Below are positions 24,553-36,163 of a stretch of DNA of 64,000 bases, piece after piece. Under the pieces are notes generated by a model. It was given only the letters and a program-made list of their open reading frames with translations. It did no database searches and had not been told where the DNA came from. Source of the stretch: Maricaulis sp048268525 (GTDB lineage Bacteria > Pseudomonadota > Alphaproteobacteria > Caulobacterales > Maricaulaceae); contig NZ_JBLWVH010000005.1 in the NCBI RefSeq assembly GCF_048268525.1, positions 62,001-126,000 of the forward strand, read 5' to 3'. Position 1 is the first letter of the stretch. The number at the start of each line of letters is the position of its first letter. The translations under genes and the position numbers were made by a program.

Positions 24553-25008
24553 CTACATCTTGTAGACGAAATAACCGACCACCCCGTTGGCGATGATCGT
24601 CGTCAGGCTGGACGCCAGCACTGTGCCTGGCGTTGCCACCGGCATGCCCCCGGCCGACGAGGCCATGCTGCCCCCTAGAACCGGTCCCAGTACCAGGTTG
24701 ACGACCACAGAGACCACGATCACCGCGAGGATCGCGGCCAGGGTCAGCCAGCCGGACTTGCCGGCATCATGAAAGCGCTTCGAATAGACGCACACCCAGG
24801 CGAAAATCGAGGCCAGGGCAACAAGGATGCCGAGCAGGCTGAACAATCCACCCAAGCCAGGCGTGAGCGACAGGATCTGCATGACCAGATTGATGACGAT
24901 GATGGCGATGATGCCCTGCGCGAATTCCATCGGCGACAGTTTGCCGGCTGCACCAAACAAAACACGTTGTGCGTCGGCAGGTTTGAGAATGAATGCGTCA
25001 ACTGACAT
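24553..25008 (-). CDS. DUF805-like inner membrane protein
   Basis: A 151-residue membrane protein. The cytoplasmic loop CVYSKRFHDAGKSGWLTLAAI is the DUF805 signature (KR.HD.GKSGW), set between hydrophobic helices at about 30-48, 52-75, 88-110 and 128-148. The function of the family is unknown. GGGAGGG lies 9 nt before the ATG at 25008. Unlike typical DUF805 proteins the N-terminus has a charged 25-residue lead without the usual short amphipathic start. Confidence 0.78.
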   Translation of the reverse strand: MSVDAFILKPADAQRVLFGAAGKLSPMEFAQGIIAIIVINLVMQILSLTPGLGGLFSLLGILVALASIFAWVCVYSKRFHDAGKSGWLTLAAILAVIVVSVVVNLVLGPVLGGSMASSAGGMPVATPGTVLASSLTTIIANGVVGYFVYKM

Positions 25009-25145
25009 GAGTTGGACCCTCCCCGGTTTGTGATCCGGAGAGCCTACGCGGATTCAGGGAATTGGCCACGACTCTTTCGCCTCTGGCGGGAAACGCAGCC
25101 TGTCCGACCACTGTTTCGGGGGCCCCGGCGTCTTTCAGTCCGTCG

Positions 25146-27155
<2,010 letters not shown>

Positions 27156-27251
27156 GCGGGCCCCTTGATCCGGCAGCGGACGATTACCGCTCGATTGTCA
27201 CGGGTTTAGCGTGGCTTGTAGCCGGGCGGCAAGCGGTGGCGACGGCCCGTC

Positions 27252-27704
27252 TCAGTCGCGCGACTGCGGCGGCTCCAGCCAATCGGCTTCCAGCGCCCGC
27301 AATTTGCCGACGATCGACACCAGGAAGGCGGTCGACCAACCGATCATCAGAAAGCCGGTAAAGCCTTCCATCGCCGAGACCATCCGCCACGGACCGCTCA
27401 TCACCACCTCGCCATAGCCCAGCGTGGTGAAGGTCGAGGTGGAAAAATAGAGCGCGGTCTCGAAATCCGGAAAGGCGTCGAGCACCATGTAAAGGGCGGC
27501 AAAGCTCCAGATTTCCACGGCATGAACCACGAACAGGCCCAGCACGATCAACAGGATGAACAGGGCCTGCCGCAAGGTTGACCCATGCGGGCTGATGCGT
27601 GTCGAGCGCACGCGTGCCAGCACCAGGAGCGAGCCCAGACCAACCATGTGGACCAGTACGGTCCAGACGGCCATGGCGGTCGAAACAAGCAGGGCAGCGG
27701 TCAT
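27252..27704 (-). CDS. Potassium-channel-like (two-pore-loop Ion_trans_2) protein
   Basis: A 150-residue membrane protein with three hydrophobic segments and a pore loop: the helix before it ends YFSTSTFTTLGYGEVV, in which TTLGYG fits the K+ selectivity filter of Ion_trans_2 channels. It lacks a TrkA-N/RCK domain and a voltage sensor. Four subunits would be needed to form a pore. The ATG at 27704 has GGAG upstream. It lies 96 bp before pccA and is divergent from the gene at 27772. Confidence 0.8.
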   Translation of the reverse strand: MTAALLVSTAMAVWTVLVHMVGLGSLLVLARVRSTRISPHGSTLRQALFILLIVLGLFVVHAVEIWSFAALYMVLDAFPDFETALYFSTSTFTTLGYGEVVMSGPWRMVSAMEGFTGFLMIGWSTAFLVSIVGKLRALEADWLEPPQSRD

Positions 27705-27771
27705 CGGTCTTCTCCAGAGCTGGCACCGGGCGCGATTCGGCTTAGTGTCGATGGCAAAGGGGAATCGATCA

Positions 27772-28635
27772 ATGAGCAAAGCCGTATACCGCCTGTCCTC
27801 CATCGCCCGCCCGCTGGAAGCCAAATATCCGACCAACCGTGCCGTGCTGATCGCCTTGCCCCTGATCGGACTGGGCCTCGGCCTCTACGCCTATCTCTCG
27901 ACCGGCGGCGGCGCGGTGAACGCCGTGATCACCGGCCTGGAAGCGATGGTCGTCACTTTCCTGGTCTGGGCGCTGGGACGCGAGGCCGATCCGGACCGCA
28001 ACCTGACCGCCTTCGTGGCGGCGGCCCTGGTCATCTACGCTCTGGTCATGGGCCTGCCGGTCGCGGTCTGGACGCTGGCCTTTGTGTTGATGGCGGCGCG
28101 AACGGTGAACCGCACTGTCGGCCAACCGGCCAAGCCCGGCGATCTGGTCATGGTGCTGATCCTGGCCGGTTTCTCGGTCTTTGCCGACGGTTACGCCCTG
28201 ATGGGCCTGGTCGCCGCGATCGCCATCGCCATCGACGTCAATCTGGACCGTTCGCGCACTCTGGCGCTGATCGCCGCCCTCGCCGCGCTGGGACTGACGG
28301 TCTGGCAATTGATCGAGCTTGAGGGTGATTTTGCCGCCCTGCTGTGGCCGGTGTCGGCCTCACCAAGCCTGATGGCCCTGATCGGCGGGCTGGTCGTGAT
28401 CGGCCTTTTGAGCACCCTGCTCTGCCCGCGTCCCGACAGTGTCTGCGATGCGCGCGGAGAGCCGCTGAGCCATGCCCGCGTCCGAGGGGGCCGGCTGGTC
28501 ATCTCCCTGGCCCTGCTGGTCGGCATGGCAGAAGGCAACGCCCTGGCCCATGCGCTCTACCCGCTCGGCGGCGTGCTTCTGGTCACCTTCATCGTCGGCT
28601 TCATCCCGACGGGACGGGGCAAGCCTGCGGGCTGA
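27772..28635 (+). CDS. Polytopic membrane protein, unknown
   Basis: A 287-residue protein with eight to nine hydrophobic segments from residue 20 to the C-terminus. A short cytoplasmic-looking loop CPRPDSVCDARGEPLSHARVRGG sits near residue 225. AAGGGGA before the ATG at 27772 sets the start; the longer open frame to 27556 runs over the divergent channel gene. It is followed 62 bp later by the desaturase, probably in one transcript. No family recognised. Confidence 0.7.
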   Translation: MSKAVYRLSSIARPLEAKYPTNRAVLIALPLIGLGLGLYAYLSTGGGAVNAVITGLEAMVVTFLVWALGREADPDRNLTAFVAAALVIYALVMGLPVAVWTLAFVLMAARTVNRTVGQPAKPGDLVMVLILAGFSVFADGYALMGLVAAIAIAIDVNLDRSRTLALIAALAALGLTVWQLIELEGDFAALLWPVSASPSLMALIGGLVVIGLLSTLLCPRPDSVCDARGEPLSHARVRGGRLVISLALLVGMAEGNALAHALYPLGGVLLVTFIVGFIPTGRGKPAG

Positions 28636-28697
28636 CCGCCCTTTCCCACCGGCACCAAATGCGGGACACTGGAGATCCGCCGCACTACGGAACCGAG

Positions 28698-29633
28698 ATG
28701 AGCGCCCCACATCACCCCGACCATGACGGTCCCGCGCAGTCCAAAGCGGCGCGCAAGCTTTCAGACTGCGTCACGCGCGACGAGTTGCGCGCGCTGTCGC
28801 GCACCACGAACTGGCAGGGCGCGGTGATGCTGGCCGGCAATCTCGGCCTGCTGGCCGCCGCCTTCGCGCTGGCCATTGCCTGGCCCAACCCGCTGACATT
28901 CCTGGCCGCCATCCTGCTGATTGCGGGGCGCCAGCTGGCCCTGTCCATCGTACTGCACGACTGCGCGCACAATTCCCTTTTCCGCACGCCGGGGCTCAAT
29001 GAATTCACCGGACAGTGGGTCGGCGGCGCGGCAGTTGATGTACCGCTGCAGCTCTATCGCGACTATCACCTCGACCATCACCGCCATGCCGGTACCGACA
29101 AGGACCCCGACCAGGGTCTGGTGAAGGCCTATCCGGTCACCCGTGCCAGCCTGCGCCGCAAATTCATCCGCGACCTGACCGGCCAGACCGCCATCCGCGA
29201 TCTGATCATGGCCTGGAGAAAGCCCGACTGGCGCCAGAAGACGCCCTTTCTGGTGTTCCAGCTGGTCCTGCTTACAACCCTCACCGCCGCCGGCGCGCCC
29301 TGGGCCATCGCCCTGTGGTGGGCGGCGCGTATCTTCATTTATCCGGCAATCATGCGGCTGCGGAATATCGGCGAGCACGGCGTCGCCGCCGATCGCTACG
29401 ACACCGAGCCGCGCCTCAACACCCACACCACATTGGCGCGCTGGTTCGAGCGCCTGCTGGTGGCGCCCAACAACGTCAATTTCCACCTCGAACACCACAT
29501 CTTCGCCGCCGTCCCGCCCTACAACCTGCCCCGCCTGCACACCCTGCTGGCGCAGCGTGGCTATTATGACGGCCATACCTGCATCACGCGCGGTTATCCG
29601 GCGATGCTGGGCAAGGCGGTGCGGGCGGCGTAG
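28698..29633 (+). CDS. Membrane fatty acid desaturase family protein
   Basis: A 311-residue integral-membrane di-iron enzyme. The three histidine boxes are present: HDCAHNS (about residue 87), HLDHHRHAG (about 125) and NFHLEHHIF (about 264), between hydrophobic pairs. They ligate two irons for O2-dependent desaturation or hydroxylation of an acyl chain or carotenoid-like lipid; the substrate is not evident. Two starts are possible, ATG at 28698 (GGAACCGAG upstream) and ATG at 28659; the first is preferred. The gene ends 31 bp before the first composite palindromic repeat. Confidence 0.88.
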   Translation: MSAPHHPDHDGPAQSKAARKLSDCVTRDELRALSRTTNWQGAVMLAGNLGLLAAAFALAIAWPNPLTFLAAILLIAGRQLALSIVLHDCAHNSLFRTPGLNEFTGQWVGGAAVDVPLQLYRDYHLDHHRHAGTDKDPDQGLVKAYPVTRASLRRKFIRDLTGQTAIRDLIMAWRKPDWRQKTPFLVFQLVLLTTLTAAGAPWAIALWWAARIFIYPAIMRLRNIGEHGVAADRYDTEPRLNTHTTLARWFERLLVAPNNVNFHLEHHIFAAVPPYNLPRLHTLLAQRGYYDGHTCITRGYPAMLGKAVRAA

Positions 29634-29664
29634 CGGCGCCGCTCGTTTCACTCCAGTTCCGCCG

Positions 29665-29928
29665 CACTTTCCCCGGAAGCGCGCCAGCGCTATCCGGGAC
29701 CAACGAGAGACTCACCACTTCAAGGCTGGTCTCGTTGGTCCCGGGTCTTCGCCCGGGAAAAATGGTGTGTGAGCGTGAGCGCAGCGCGCAGACCGATCCA
29801 TACATCGCTTGTCAGCCAGCAGGCCGTATCCGTTTCTTTCGGTCAAGGGCCCGAAGGGCCGCGCAGCGGGCATGCCCCTTGACCGAAAGAAACGGATACG
29901 GCGACCTCTCGGCAAGCGGTTTATGGAT
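29665..29928. repeat. Composite palindromic repeat, copy 1
   Basis: A 264-bp intergenic element in two modules. Module A (29665-29764) has nested inverted repeats: CCCGG-AGCGC/GCGCT-CCGGG, a 15-bp stem CCGGGACCAACGAGA / TCTCGTTGGTCCCGG, and CCCGGG-6 nt-CCCGGG. Module B (29796-29928) has a perfect 27-bp inverted repeat (29823-29849 against 29876-29902, starting GCCGTATCC) inside a weaker outer pair (ATCCATA..CGCTTG / CAAGCG..TATGGAT). No protein is likely: open frames through it differ between copies. It fills the 350-bp gap before yefM. Confidence 0.92.
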
Positions 29929-29957
29929 GGGTGAGCGCGCGGCGCCACCTTGATAAA

Positions 29958-29975
29958 CGTACGAAACCTTGTACA
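29958..29975. promoter_or_regulatory. YefM-type operator
   Basis: CGTACG at 29958-29963 and TGTACA at 29970-29975, with centres exactly 12 bp apart, 9 bp upstream of the yefM ATG. YefM-YoeB complexes of E. coli bind paired TGTACA-core palindromes with this spacing, so this is probably the autoregulatory operator. Only the second box is a perfect match. Confidence 0.65.
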
Positions 29976-29983
29976 ATCAAGCC

Positions 29984-30322
29984 ATGTCCAAACCGCCCCG
30001 TATCCTCTCCATTTCCGAAGCGCGCGCAGCGCTGAAAGGCCTGGTCGAGCACGTCACCGCTGACAAGGCGCCGGCCATCATCACTCGCCAAGGCGGCGAG
30101 CCGGTGGTGATGGTGGCGTTGTCGGAATGGGAAGCCTTGCAGGAGACCAACTACCTGCTGGAAAGCCCGGCCAATGCCCGCCGCCTGCGCGACAGTATCG
30201 CCGCCGCCGAGGCCGGTGAGACCCGGTCCCTGACGCCGGACAGGCTGCGCCGCCTCGCCGAAGACCCGGCCGCCTTCTTCGGCTGGGCCGAGGATGCCTC
30301 CGGTACCGATGAGGCATCATGA
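29984..30322 (+). CDS. yefM: Antitoxin, Phd/YefM family
   Basis: A 112-residue antitoxin. The N-terminal half is the DNA-binding Phd/YefM fold (ILSISEARAALKGLVEHVTADKAPAIITRQGGEPVVMVALSEWEALQETNYLL spread over residues 6-58), and the C-terminal half is acidic and likely wraps the toxin. It neutralises YoeB and represses its own promoter. The ATG at 29984 is taken, since an earlier in-frame ATG at 29969 would lie within the operator. Its stop overlaps the toxin start (ATGA), so the two are co-translated. It is slightly longer than E. coli YefM (83 residues). Confidence 0.9.
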   Translation: MSKPPRILSISEARAALKGLVEHVTADKAPAIITRQGGEPVVMVALSEWEALQETNYLLESPANARRLRDSIAAAEAGETRSLTPDRLRRLAEDPAAFFGWAEDASGTDEAS

Positions 30323-30579
30323 ATGTCGAGCTGACGCCCCAGGCCCTCGACGATCTCGCCTGGCTGGTCCGCCACGAAACCCGCCTCGCCAAACGCACCC
30401 TCCAACTCATCGAGGACATTCGCCGCAACCCGTTCGACGGCCTGGGCAAACCGGAGCCCCTCAAGGGCGAATTGTCAGGCTGGTGGTCGCGCCGCATCGA
30501 TAGCAAGCACAGGCTGGTCTATCGGGTTGTGGGGCCCGGGCAGCGGGTGGAGGTGGTGCAGTGTCGGCGGCATTATTGA
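30319..30579 (+). CDS. yoeB: Toxin YoeB, ribosome-dependent mRNA endonuclease
   Basis: An 86-residue RelE-superfamily toxin that cuts mRNA in the ribosomal A site. The sequence follows the YoeB pattern closely: LIEDIRRNPFDGLGKPEPLKG, then SGWWSRRIDSKHRLVYRV and a terminal CRRHY. Catalytic residues Glu46, Arg65 and the penultimate His (85) are all present, so the toxin looks intact. It overlaps yefM by 4 nt. The module lies between the two composite palindromic repeats. Confidence 0.93.
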   Translation: MNVELTPQALDDLAWLVRHETRLAKRTLQLIEDIRRNPFDGLGKPEPLKGELSGWWSRRIDSKHRLVYRVVGPGQRVEVVQCRRHY

Positions 30580-30658
30580 GGCAATATGGCCTTCGGCCAC
30601 CCCATCGACCCGCAGCTATGCCGCATTTACCACAGGCGTCTCATCCGAGCACTCTGTT

Positions 30659-30922
30659 CATTTTTCCCGGAAGCGCGGCAGCGCTATCCGGGACCAACGG
30701 GAGACTCACCACTCCAAGGGCAGGTCAGTCGGTCCCGGGTCTTCGCCCGGGAAAAATGGAGGGTAAGAATACGCGCACCAGCGCGGAACAATCCATATAT
30801 CGCTTGTCAGCCAAGGGGCCGTATCCACTTCTTCAGGTCAAGGGTGCAACCGCGAAGCGGCGGCTTGGCCGCCCTTGACCTGAAGAAGTGGATACGGCGA
30901 ACTCTCGGCAAGCGAATTATGG
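30659..30922. repeat. Composite palindromic repeat, copy 2
   Basis: A second 264-bp copy, 994 bp downstream of copy 1 and in the same orientation. Module A has outer arms CATTTTTCCCGG (30659-30670) and CCGGGAAAAATG (30747-30758), with CCCGG-AGCGC/GCGCT-CCGGG inside. Module B has a perfect 27-bp inverted repeat (30818-30844 against 30872-30898). The centre of the arm reads ACTTCTTCA where copy 1 has GTTTCTTTC: four substitutions, all matched in the opposite arm. The loops differ in sequence. It fills most of the 379-bp gap between yoeB and the low-GC gene; 30580-30658 shows nothing else. Confidence 0.92.
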
Positions 30923-30958
30923 TGACAAGTCGGTGACCAACCGAAGCAAGGACAAATT

Positions 30959-31312
30959 ATGGACGTCATCGCACTACTGACAGCTTTTGGACTGGGATCA
31001 ATCGTAACAACTCTCGTCCAAACCTATCTAACCAGAAAATCAGCCCTTGATGACCCCAACTACGAAGAACGCAAACAGGCATACGTCGGCCTTTTGGAAG
31101 CCTACCATCGCGCTGCGGTCGAAAACTCCAAAGAAGCCGGCAAAGAATTTGCCTACTGGCAAATGCGCTGTGAGCTCGTATCCCCTCAGCCTGTCCGCAA
31201 TGCTATCCAAGCGATCATTGAAACAAATGAGCGTCGAGCCGAACGGCAAGTGGCACATGAAGCCCTAAAGAATGTTCTACGCGCTGACCTCGGAGTCGTT
31301 CGAGGAAAATAA
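30959..31312 (+). CDS. Low-GC membrane-anchored protein, unknown
   Basis: A 117-residue protein with one N-terminal hydrophobic helix (residues 3-24, IALLTAFGLGSIVTTLVQTYL) and a charged, mostly helical cytoplasmic part rich in Glu, Ala and Arg. AAGGAC precedes the ATG. The first 120 bp are about 48% GC, far below the surrounding 64%, which points to recent acquisition. It ends 7 bp before the convergent pccB stop. No family recognised; it may belong with the accessory patch that holds yefM-yoeB. Confidence 0.7.
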   Translation: MDVIALLTAFGLGSIVTTLVQTYLTRKSALDDPNYEERKQAYVGLLEAYHRAAVENSKEAGKEFAYWQMRCELVSPQPVRNAIQAIIETNERRAERQVAHEALKNVLRADLGVVRGK

Positions 31313-31319
31313 CTCCCCC

Positions 31320-32852
<1,533 letters not shown>

Positions 32853-33008
32853 GGCAGGTCCTTCCCCACGGGATTCTTGTCAGTCGCCAGATAGCAGACC
32901 CGCGAACGCTTGTGCAATCAAGCGGGTGCGCCAGCTGATCCGTGAGCCGACGCCCGCACGGCGCGAGGATTGCAAAGTTTTGCAGAGAACCTGGACGGGG
33001 ATTGGCGC

Positions 33009-34103
33009 ATGGGCGGCCAAAACATGCAGACCGACATCGTGACGATTGATGGCATTGGCGCCCCGGAACGCCAGGCCTGGAACGGTTTTCGTTCGCAAAA
33101 CCCCTCTCTCGCCTCTCCCTATTTCAGCCTGGCCTTCACCGAGGCGATGGCCCGCCGACGCAACGACACCCGGATCGCCATCCTGCACCGTAACGGCACA
33201 ATTGCCGGCTTTTTGCCGCTGCACCTGTCCCGTTCAGGCGTTGCCCGGCCGATCGGTGGCCCGCTGGGCGACCATCACGGCCTGATCACCACCACTCCGG
33301 ACCTCGACGTCGAAGCCGCCCTTGCCGGCACCGGTTTCGGCCTGTTTGCCTATCATGGCGCGCTTGCCGACCAGGCCAGCTTCGCCCGGGCCAGTTCCGG
33401 TCCGGCGGAGATTTCCTGGGTCTCCGACCTGTCCGGCGGCTATGAAAGCTTCCTCGGCGATTGCGCCCGCGAAGACCCCAAGGCCATGCGCAATATACGC
33501 GCCCGTCAACGCAAGCTCGCCGAGATGGGTGATGATGTCGTCTTCCGCATCGATGACCGTCGGCCGGAGGCATTCCGCGCGGTGATCGAGACCAAGCGCG
33601 AGCAATACCGCCGGACCAATGCCCTCGATGTGTTCGCGGCCGGTTGGGCCCGACTGGCCATCGAGGACCTGTTCGACAGCGACACGCCCGAACTGTCGGG
33701 CATGCTGTCCACAGTCGAGATCAATGGCCGCCTTGCCGCCGCCCATTTCGGCATGCGCTCGGAGCGGGTGTTGCACTACTGGTTCCCGGTCTATTGGCCG
33801 GAATTTTCCAAATTGGGGCCGGGCCTGACCCTGTATCTGGAAATCGCCCGTCATCTTGAAGCGCGCGGCGTTGACCAGATCCATCTCGGACCGGGCGATT
33901 ATGATTTCAAGCGCCGCCTGTCGAATGCCGGCTTCGGCGTGGTGACCGGCCGGTTGGAGCGCCCCTCCATTGCCCACGCTCTGGTACAAACCGGCCAGAT
34001 GATTGACGGGCTTGCCCAGGCCCTGCCGCTTGGCCGGGTTTCCAACTGGCCCGCCAAGGCCTTCCGCCGCCTCGACAAATGGGCGGCCGTGCACGCCTTC
34101 TAG
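33009..34103 (+). CDS. GNAT acetyltransferase, CelD/BcsL-like (Acetyltransf_6)
   Basis: A 364-residue protein of the FemAB/CelD-like double GNAT fold. It contains SPYFSLAFTEAMA near the N-terminus, ARQRKLAEMGDDVVFRI, FRAVIETKREQYRRTN, and a C-terminal HYWFPVYWPEFSKLGPGLTLYLEIARHLEARGVDQIHLGPGDYDFKRRL (in parts) typical of PF13480. It probably transfers an acyl group to a polysaccharide or lipid precursor. The start is uncertain: ATG at 33009 (GGGGA upstream) is used, and 33024 is equally placed. It overlaps the convergent GrpB-like gene by 4 bp. Confidence 0.78.
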   Translation: MGGQNMQTDIVTIDGIGAPERQAWNGFRSQNPSLASPYFSLAFTEAMARRRNDTRIAILHRNGTIAGFLPLHLSRSGVARPIGGPLGDHHGLITTTPDLDVEAALAGTGFGLFAYHGALADQASFARASSGPAEISWVSDLSGGYESFLGDCAREDPKAMRNIRARQRKLAEMGDDVVFRIDDRRPEAFRAVIETKREQYRRTNALDVFAAGWARLAIEDLFDSDTPELSGMLSTVEINGRLAAAHFGMRSERVLHYWFPVYWPEFSKLGPGLTLYLEIARHLEARGVDQIHLGPGDYDFKRRLSNAGFGVVTGRLERPSIAHALVQTGQMIDGLAQALPLGRVSNWPAKAFRRLDKWAAVHAF

Positions 34104-34633
34104 CTTGAGGTCATGTCCGGTTTACCGGGTGACCAGGCGAGTGCGTTGCGTTCGATATCTGCAACCTGGTCAGACTTGCCAGCCTGATACGCCTCGCGAC
34201 TTGCGGCGCTGCTGGCAACCGCGAGCTTGTGGCGACCAAGTGCCAAAGCTTCGACCGGATGCGCCCGCAGATAGTCGCGAAACGCCAAGTGCCGGCGGAA
34301 ATCCTCGCTGCTCTCCAGATAGGCATGAACATGGACAAGGCGCGTCCCGTCGGGCGCGTGACGGCGGTAGTAACGCCGCCCGGCAATGCCGTTTTCACCT
34401 CGAATTTGAAACCCGGCACAGATCATCTCGGCATCCCGGCCGTCGAGCTTGGCGAGGCCATGCGTGCCAACCAGAATGTCGATGATCGGTTTGGCGGCCA
34501 GGCCGGGCACCGAGGTGCTGCCGACATGCTCGATACGGGTCGCCGCATCGCCCAGCGCGCGCTGCAAGCGTTTCCGCTCGTCGGTAAAGCGTGCCGGCCA
34601 GCCTGGATCATAATCGACGACATCGACCGTCAT
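34100..34633 (-). CDS. GrpB/UPF0157 family nucleotidyltransferase-like protein
   Basis: A 177-residue protein with the GrpB signature: VVDYDPGWPARFTDERKRL, then IEHVGSTSVPGLAAKPIIDILVG (GS...D.D-like nucleotidyltransferase core) and LVHVHAYLESSEDFRRHLAFRDYLRAHP. The fold is of the DNA polymerase beta superfamily; the substrate is unknown in this family. The ATG at 34633 is preferred over a TTG at 34660. No operon partner. Confidence 0.88.
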   Translation of the reverse strand: MTVDVVDYDPGWPARFTDERKRLQRALGDAATRIEHVGSTSVPGLAAKPIIDILVGTHGLAKLDGRDAEMICAGFQIRGENGIAGRRYYRRHAPDGTRLVHVHAYLESSEDFRRHLAFRDYLRAHPVEALALGRHKLAVASSAASREAYQAGKSDQVADIERNALAWSPGKPDMTSS

Positions 34634-34673
34634 GACGCCCGTCCCGATCGCGACCGACAACCGGTCTGTGCCG

Positions 34674-35342
34674 CTACTGGAACGGGTTCAGCTTCTTGAG
34701 GAAATACTGGAGCCCGCCGCGGTTTTCCTTTCGGTCGAGCTCTTCCTGGGAGGTCAGGAAGGTCGTCTGCACGACGAAACGCTCACCCTCGAACGGCAGA
34801 TGGCCGTGCCAGGAATTGTCGGCCCGCAGGAAGGCAAAGACATAGCCGGCCAGCGGCGGCACTTCCTCGGTGAAGTCCTCGAAATCCTTGGGCCCGTTGA
34901 GCACCCGGATACAGCCGGCGCCGGTGCCGTCCCACTCGGCATTGAGATAGGTCAGCATGGTCAGGATTTTCGACTTCGAGTCGTTATGGATCGGACCGTC
35001 CGACAGCTGCGACACCTTGCGCACGGTGATCATGCGCGGCTTTTCGGTGAAGTCGACGCCGAACTTGTCGGTCAGCACCCGGGCCAGCTCGGCCGAATTG
35101 AGATCATCCATCAGACGCTTGAATTCACCGGAAGCCTCCAGCTTCGACAGCGGCAGATAGCCGGGCTTGTCGATGGCCGGGTAATCACGACGGACAGCCG
35201 CCGCCTCGCCATCCGTCAACGCACCTTCGGAAACAAAATAGTTGTAAGGCTCTCTCCGGACCTTGGCGCCACGCAGCGCGTCGAAATCCAGCAGGCCGCC
35301 GGGCCCGGTCTTGCCGCTTTGTTCGGGGGCAGTTTCAGCCAT
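34674..35342 (-). CDS. 2-oxoglutarate/Fe(II)-dependent oxygenase
   Basis: A 222-residue soluble protein with a prolyl-hydroxylase-like core: HNDSKSKILTMLTYLN gives the His-x-Asp iron ligands, and WHGHLPFEGERFVVQTTFL gives the distal His plus the Arg that holds 2-oxoglutarate. The length fits a single-domain enzyme; the substrate is not evident. GGAG precedes the ATG at 35342. It lies downstream of atp12 with a 54-bp gap, so it may be part of the same transcript. Confidence 0.83.
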   Translation of the reverse strand: MAETAPEQSGKTGPGGLLDFDALRGAKVRREPYNYFVSEGALTDGEAAAVRRDYPAIDKPGYLPLSKLEASGEFKRLMDDLNSAELARVLTDKFGVDFTEKPRMITVRKVSQLSDGPIHNDSKSKILTMLTYLNAEWDGTGAGCIRVLNGPKDFEDFTEEVPPLAGYVFAFLRADNSWHGHLPFEGERFVVQTTFLTSQEELDRKENRGGLQYFLKKLNPFQ

Positions 35343-35395
35343 GGTGCGGTCTCCGCGAAATCAAGAGAACAAGCCTAGCGGGATGGCGCCCGGCA

Positions 35396-36163
35396 TCAAG
35401 CCGCAGGCGCCGCGTCCAATGCGCGCAGGACCTGGCCCATCACCACAAGTTCAGTGCGCAGGCGCGCCAGGCGGTCCGCCGCTTCGTGATCCTCGCCCCA
35501 CTGGCTGATCTGGTAATGCTCGTCCACCGTCGACAGCACAAATGCCTTCTCACCATCGATCTCACCGGCGAGCAGCTGTAGGGCCAACAGCGCAGAGCCG
35601 CAAACCGCGGTGACATGGGCAAGCGTCGTCAGCCGCCAGTCATCGAGCTCGCCGGCCCGCTGCATGACACGTTGCAGGGCGACCGGGTCCTGGTCGATCG
35701 GCATGAGCCCTGTCGCCGGCACGAAGTGCGCTTCCAGCGCACGCTCGGCCCAGGCAATGACCGGGTCCCAGGACGCGCTTTGCGCAGCAATCAGGTCCGG
35801 CGGTTCCGGCGCCCGGAAACAGACCAGGTCAGTCGAGGCGTACTTGGTGACCTCGGCCACCGTTGCCGCCCGGGCATCGGGTATCAGATCCAGCGCCACG
35901 AAGCACAGACGCGTCGCCGGCATGGCCGGCGCGTCAATGCGCTCGCCCTGGACGTCCCATTCCGACGCCACCAGCTCGGCCAGCGCCCGCGTCGGCAGGG
36001 CCAGGGTCCGCTTGGCCGGTGACTTGACCGGACGGCCGTCGAGATGCACGGCAAACCCGTCATCAAGAGCCACCACATCGACCGCCTTGTAGAAGCGCTT
36101 GGGAAGCGAATTTTCACGACTGGGGATCTTGACCCCGGGCTTGGTCTTATAAGGCTCGCTCAT
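35396..36163 (-). CDS. ATP12-family F1-ATPase assembly chaperone
   Basis: A 255-residue ATP12 homologue. Known relatives bind the alpha subunit of F1 before assembly; they occur in mitochondria and alphaproteobacteria. The signatures are KRFYKAVDVVALDDGFAVHLDGRPVKSPAKR at the N-terminus (in parts), LAELVASEWDVQGERIDAPAMPATRL, YASTDLVCFRAPEPPDL and EDHEAADRLARLRTEL at the end. It overlaps the upstream HAD phosphatase gene by 4 nt (ATGA), as in other alphaproteobacteria. Confidence 0.92.
   Translation of the reverse strand: MSEPYKTKPGVKIPSRENSLPKRFYKAVDVVALDDGFAVHLDGRPVKSPAKRTLALPTRALAELVASEWDVQGERIDAPAMPATRLCFVALDLIPDARAATVAEVTKYASTDLVCFRAPEPPDLIAAQSASWDPVIAWAERALEAHFVPATGLMPIDQDPVALQRVMQRAGELDDWRLTTLAHVTAVCGSALLALQLLAGEIDGEKAFVLSTVDEHYQISQWGEDHEAADRLARLRTELVVMGQVLRALDAAPAA

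Noticed and set aside
29735..29953. Short frames through the composite palindromic repeats (also 29557-29772, 30527-30936)
   Set aside because: They translate hairpin sequence, change between the two copies and have no ribosome binding site.
29665..30922. CRISPR array or insertion sequence
   Set aside because: There are only two copies 994 bp apart, with no spacers, no transposase and no clear target-site duplication.
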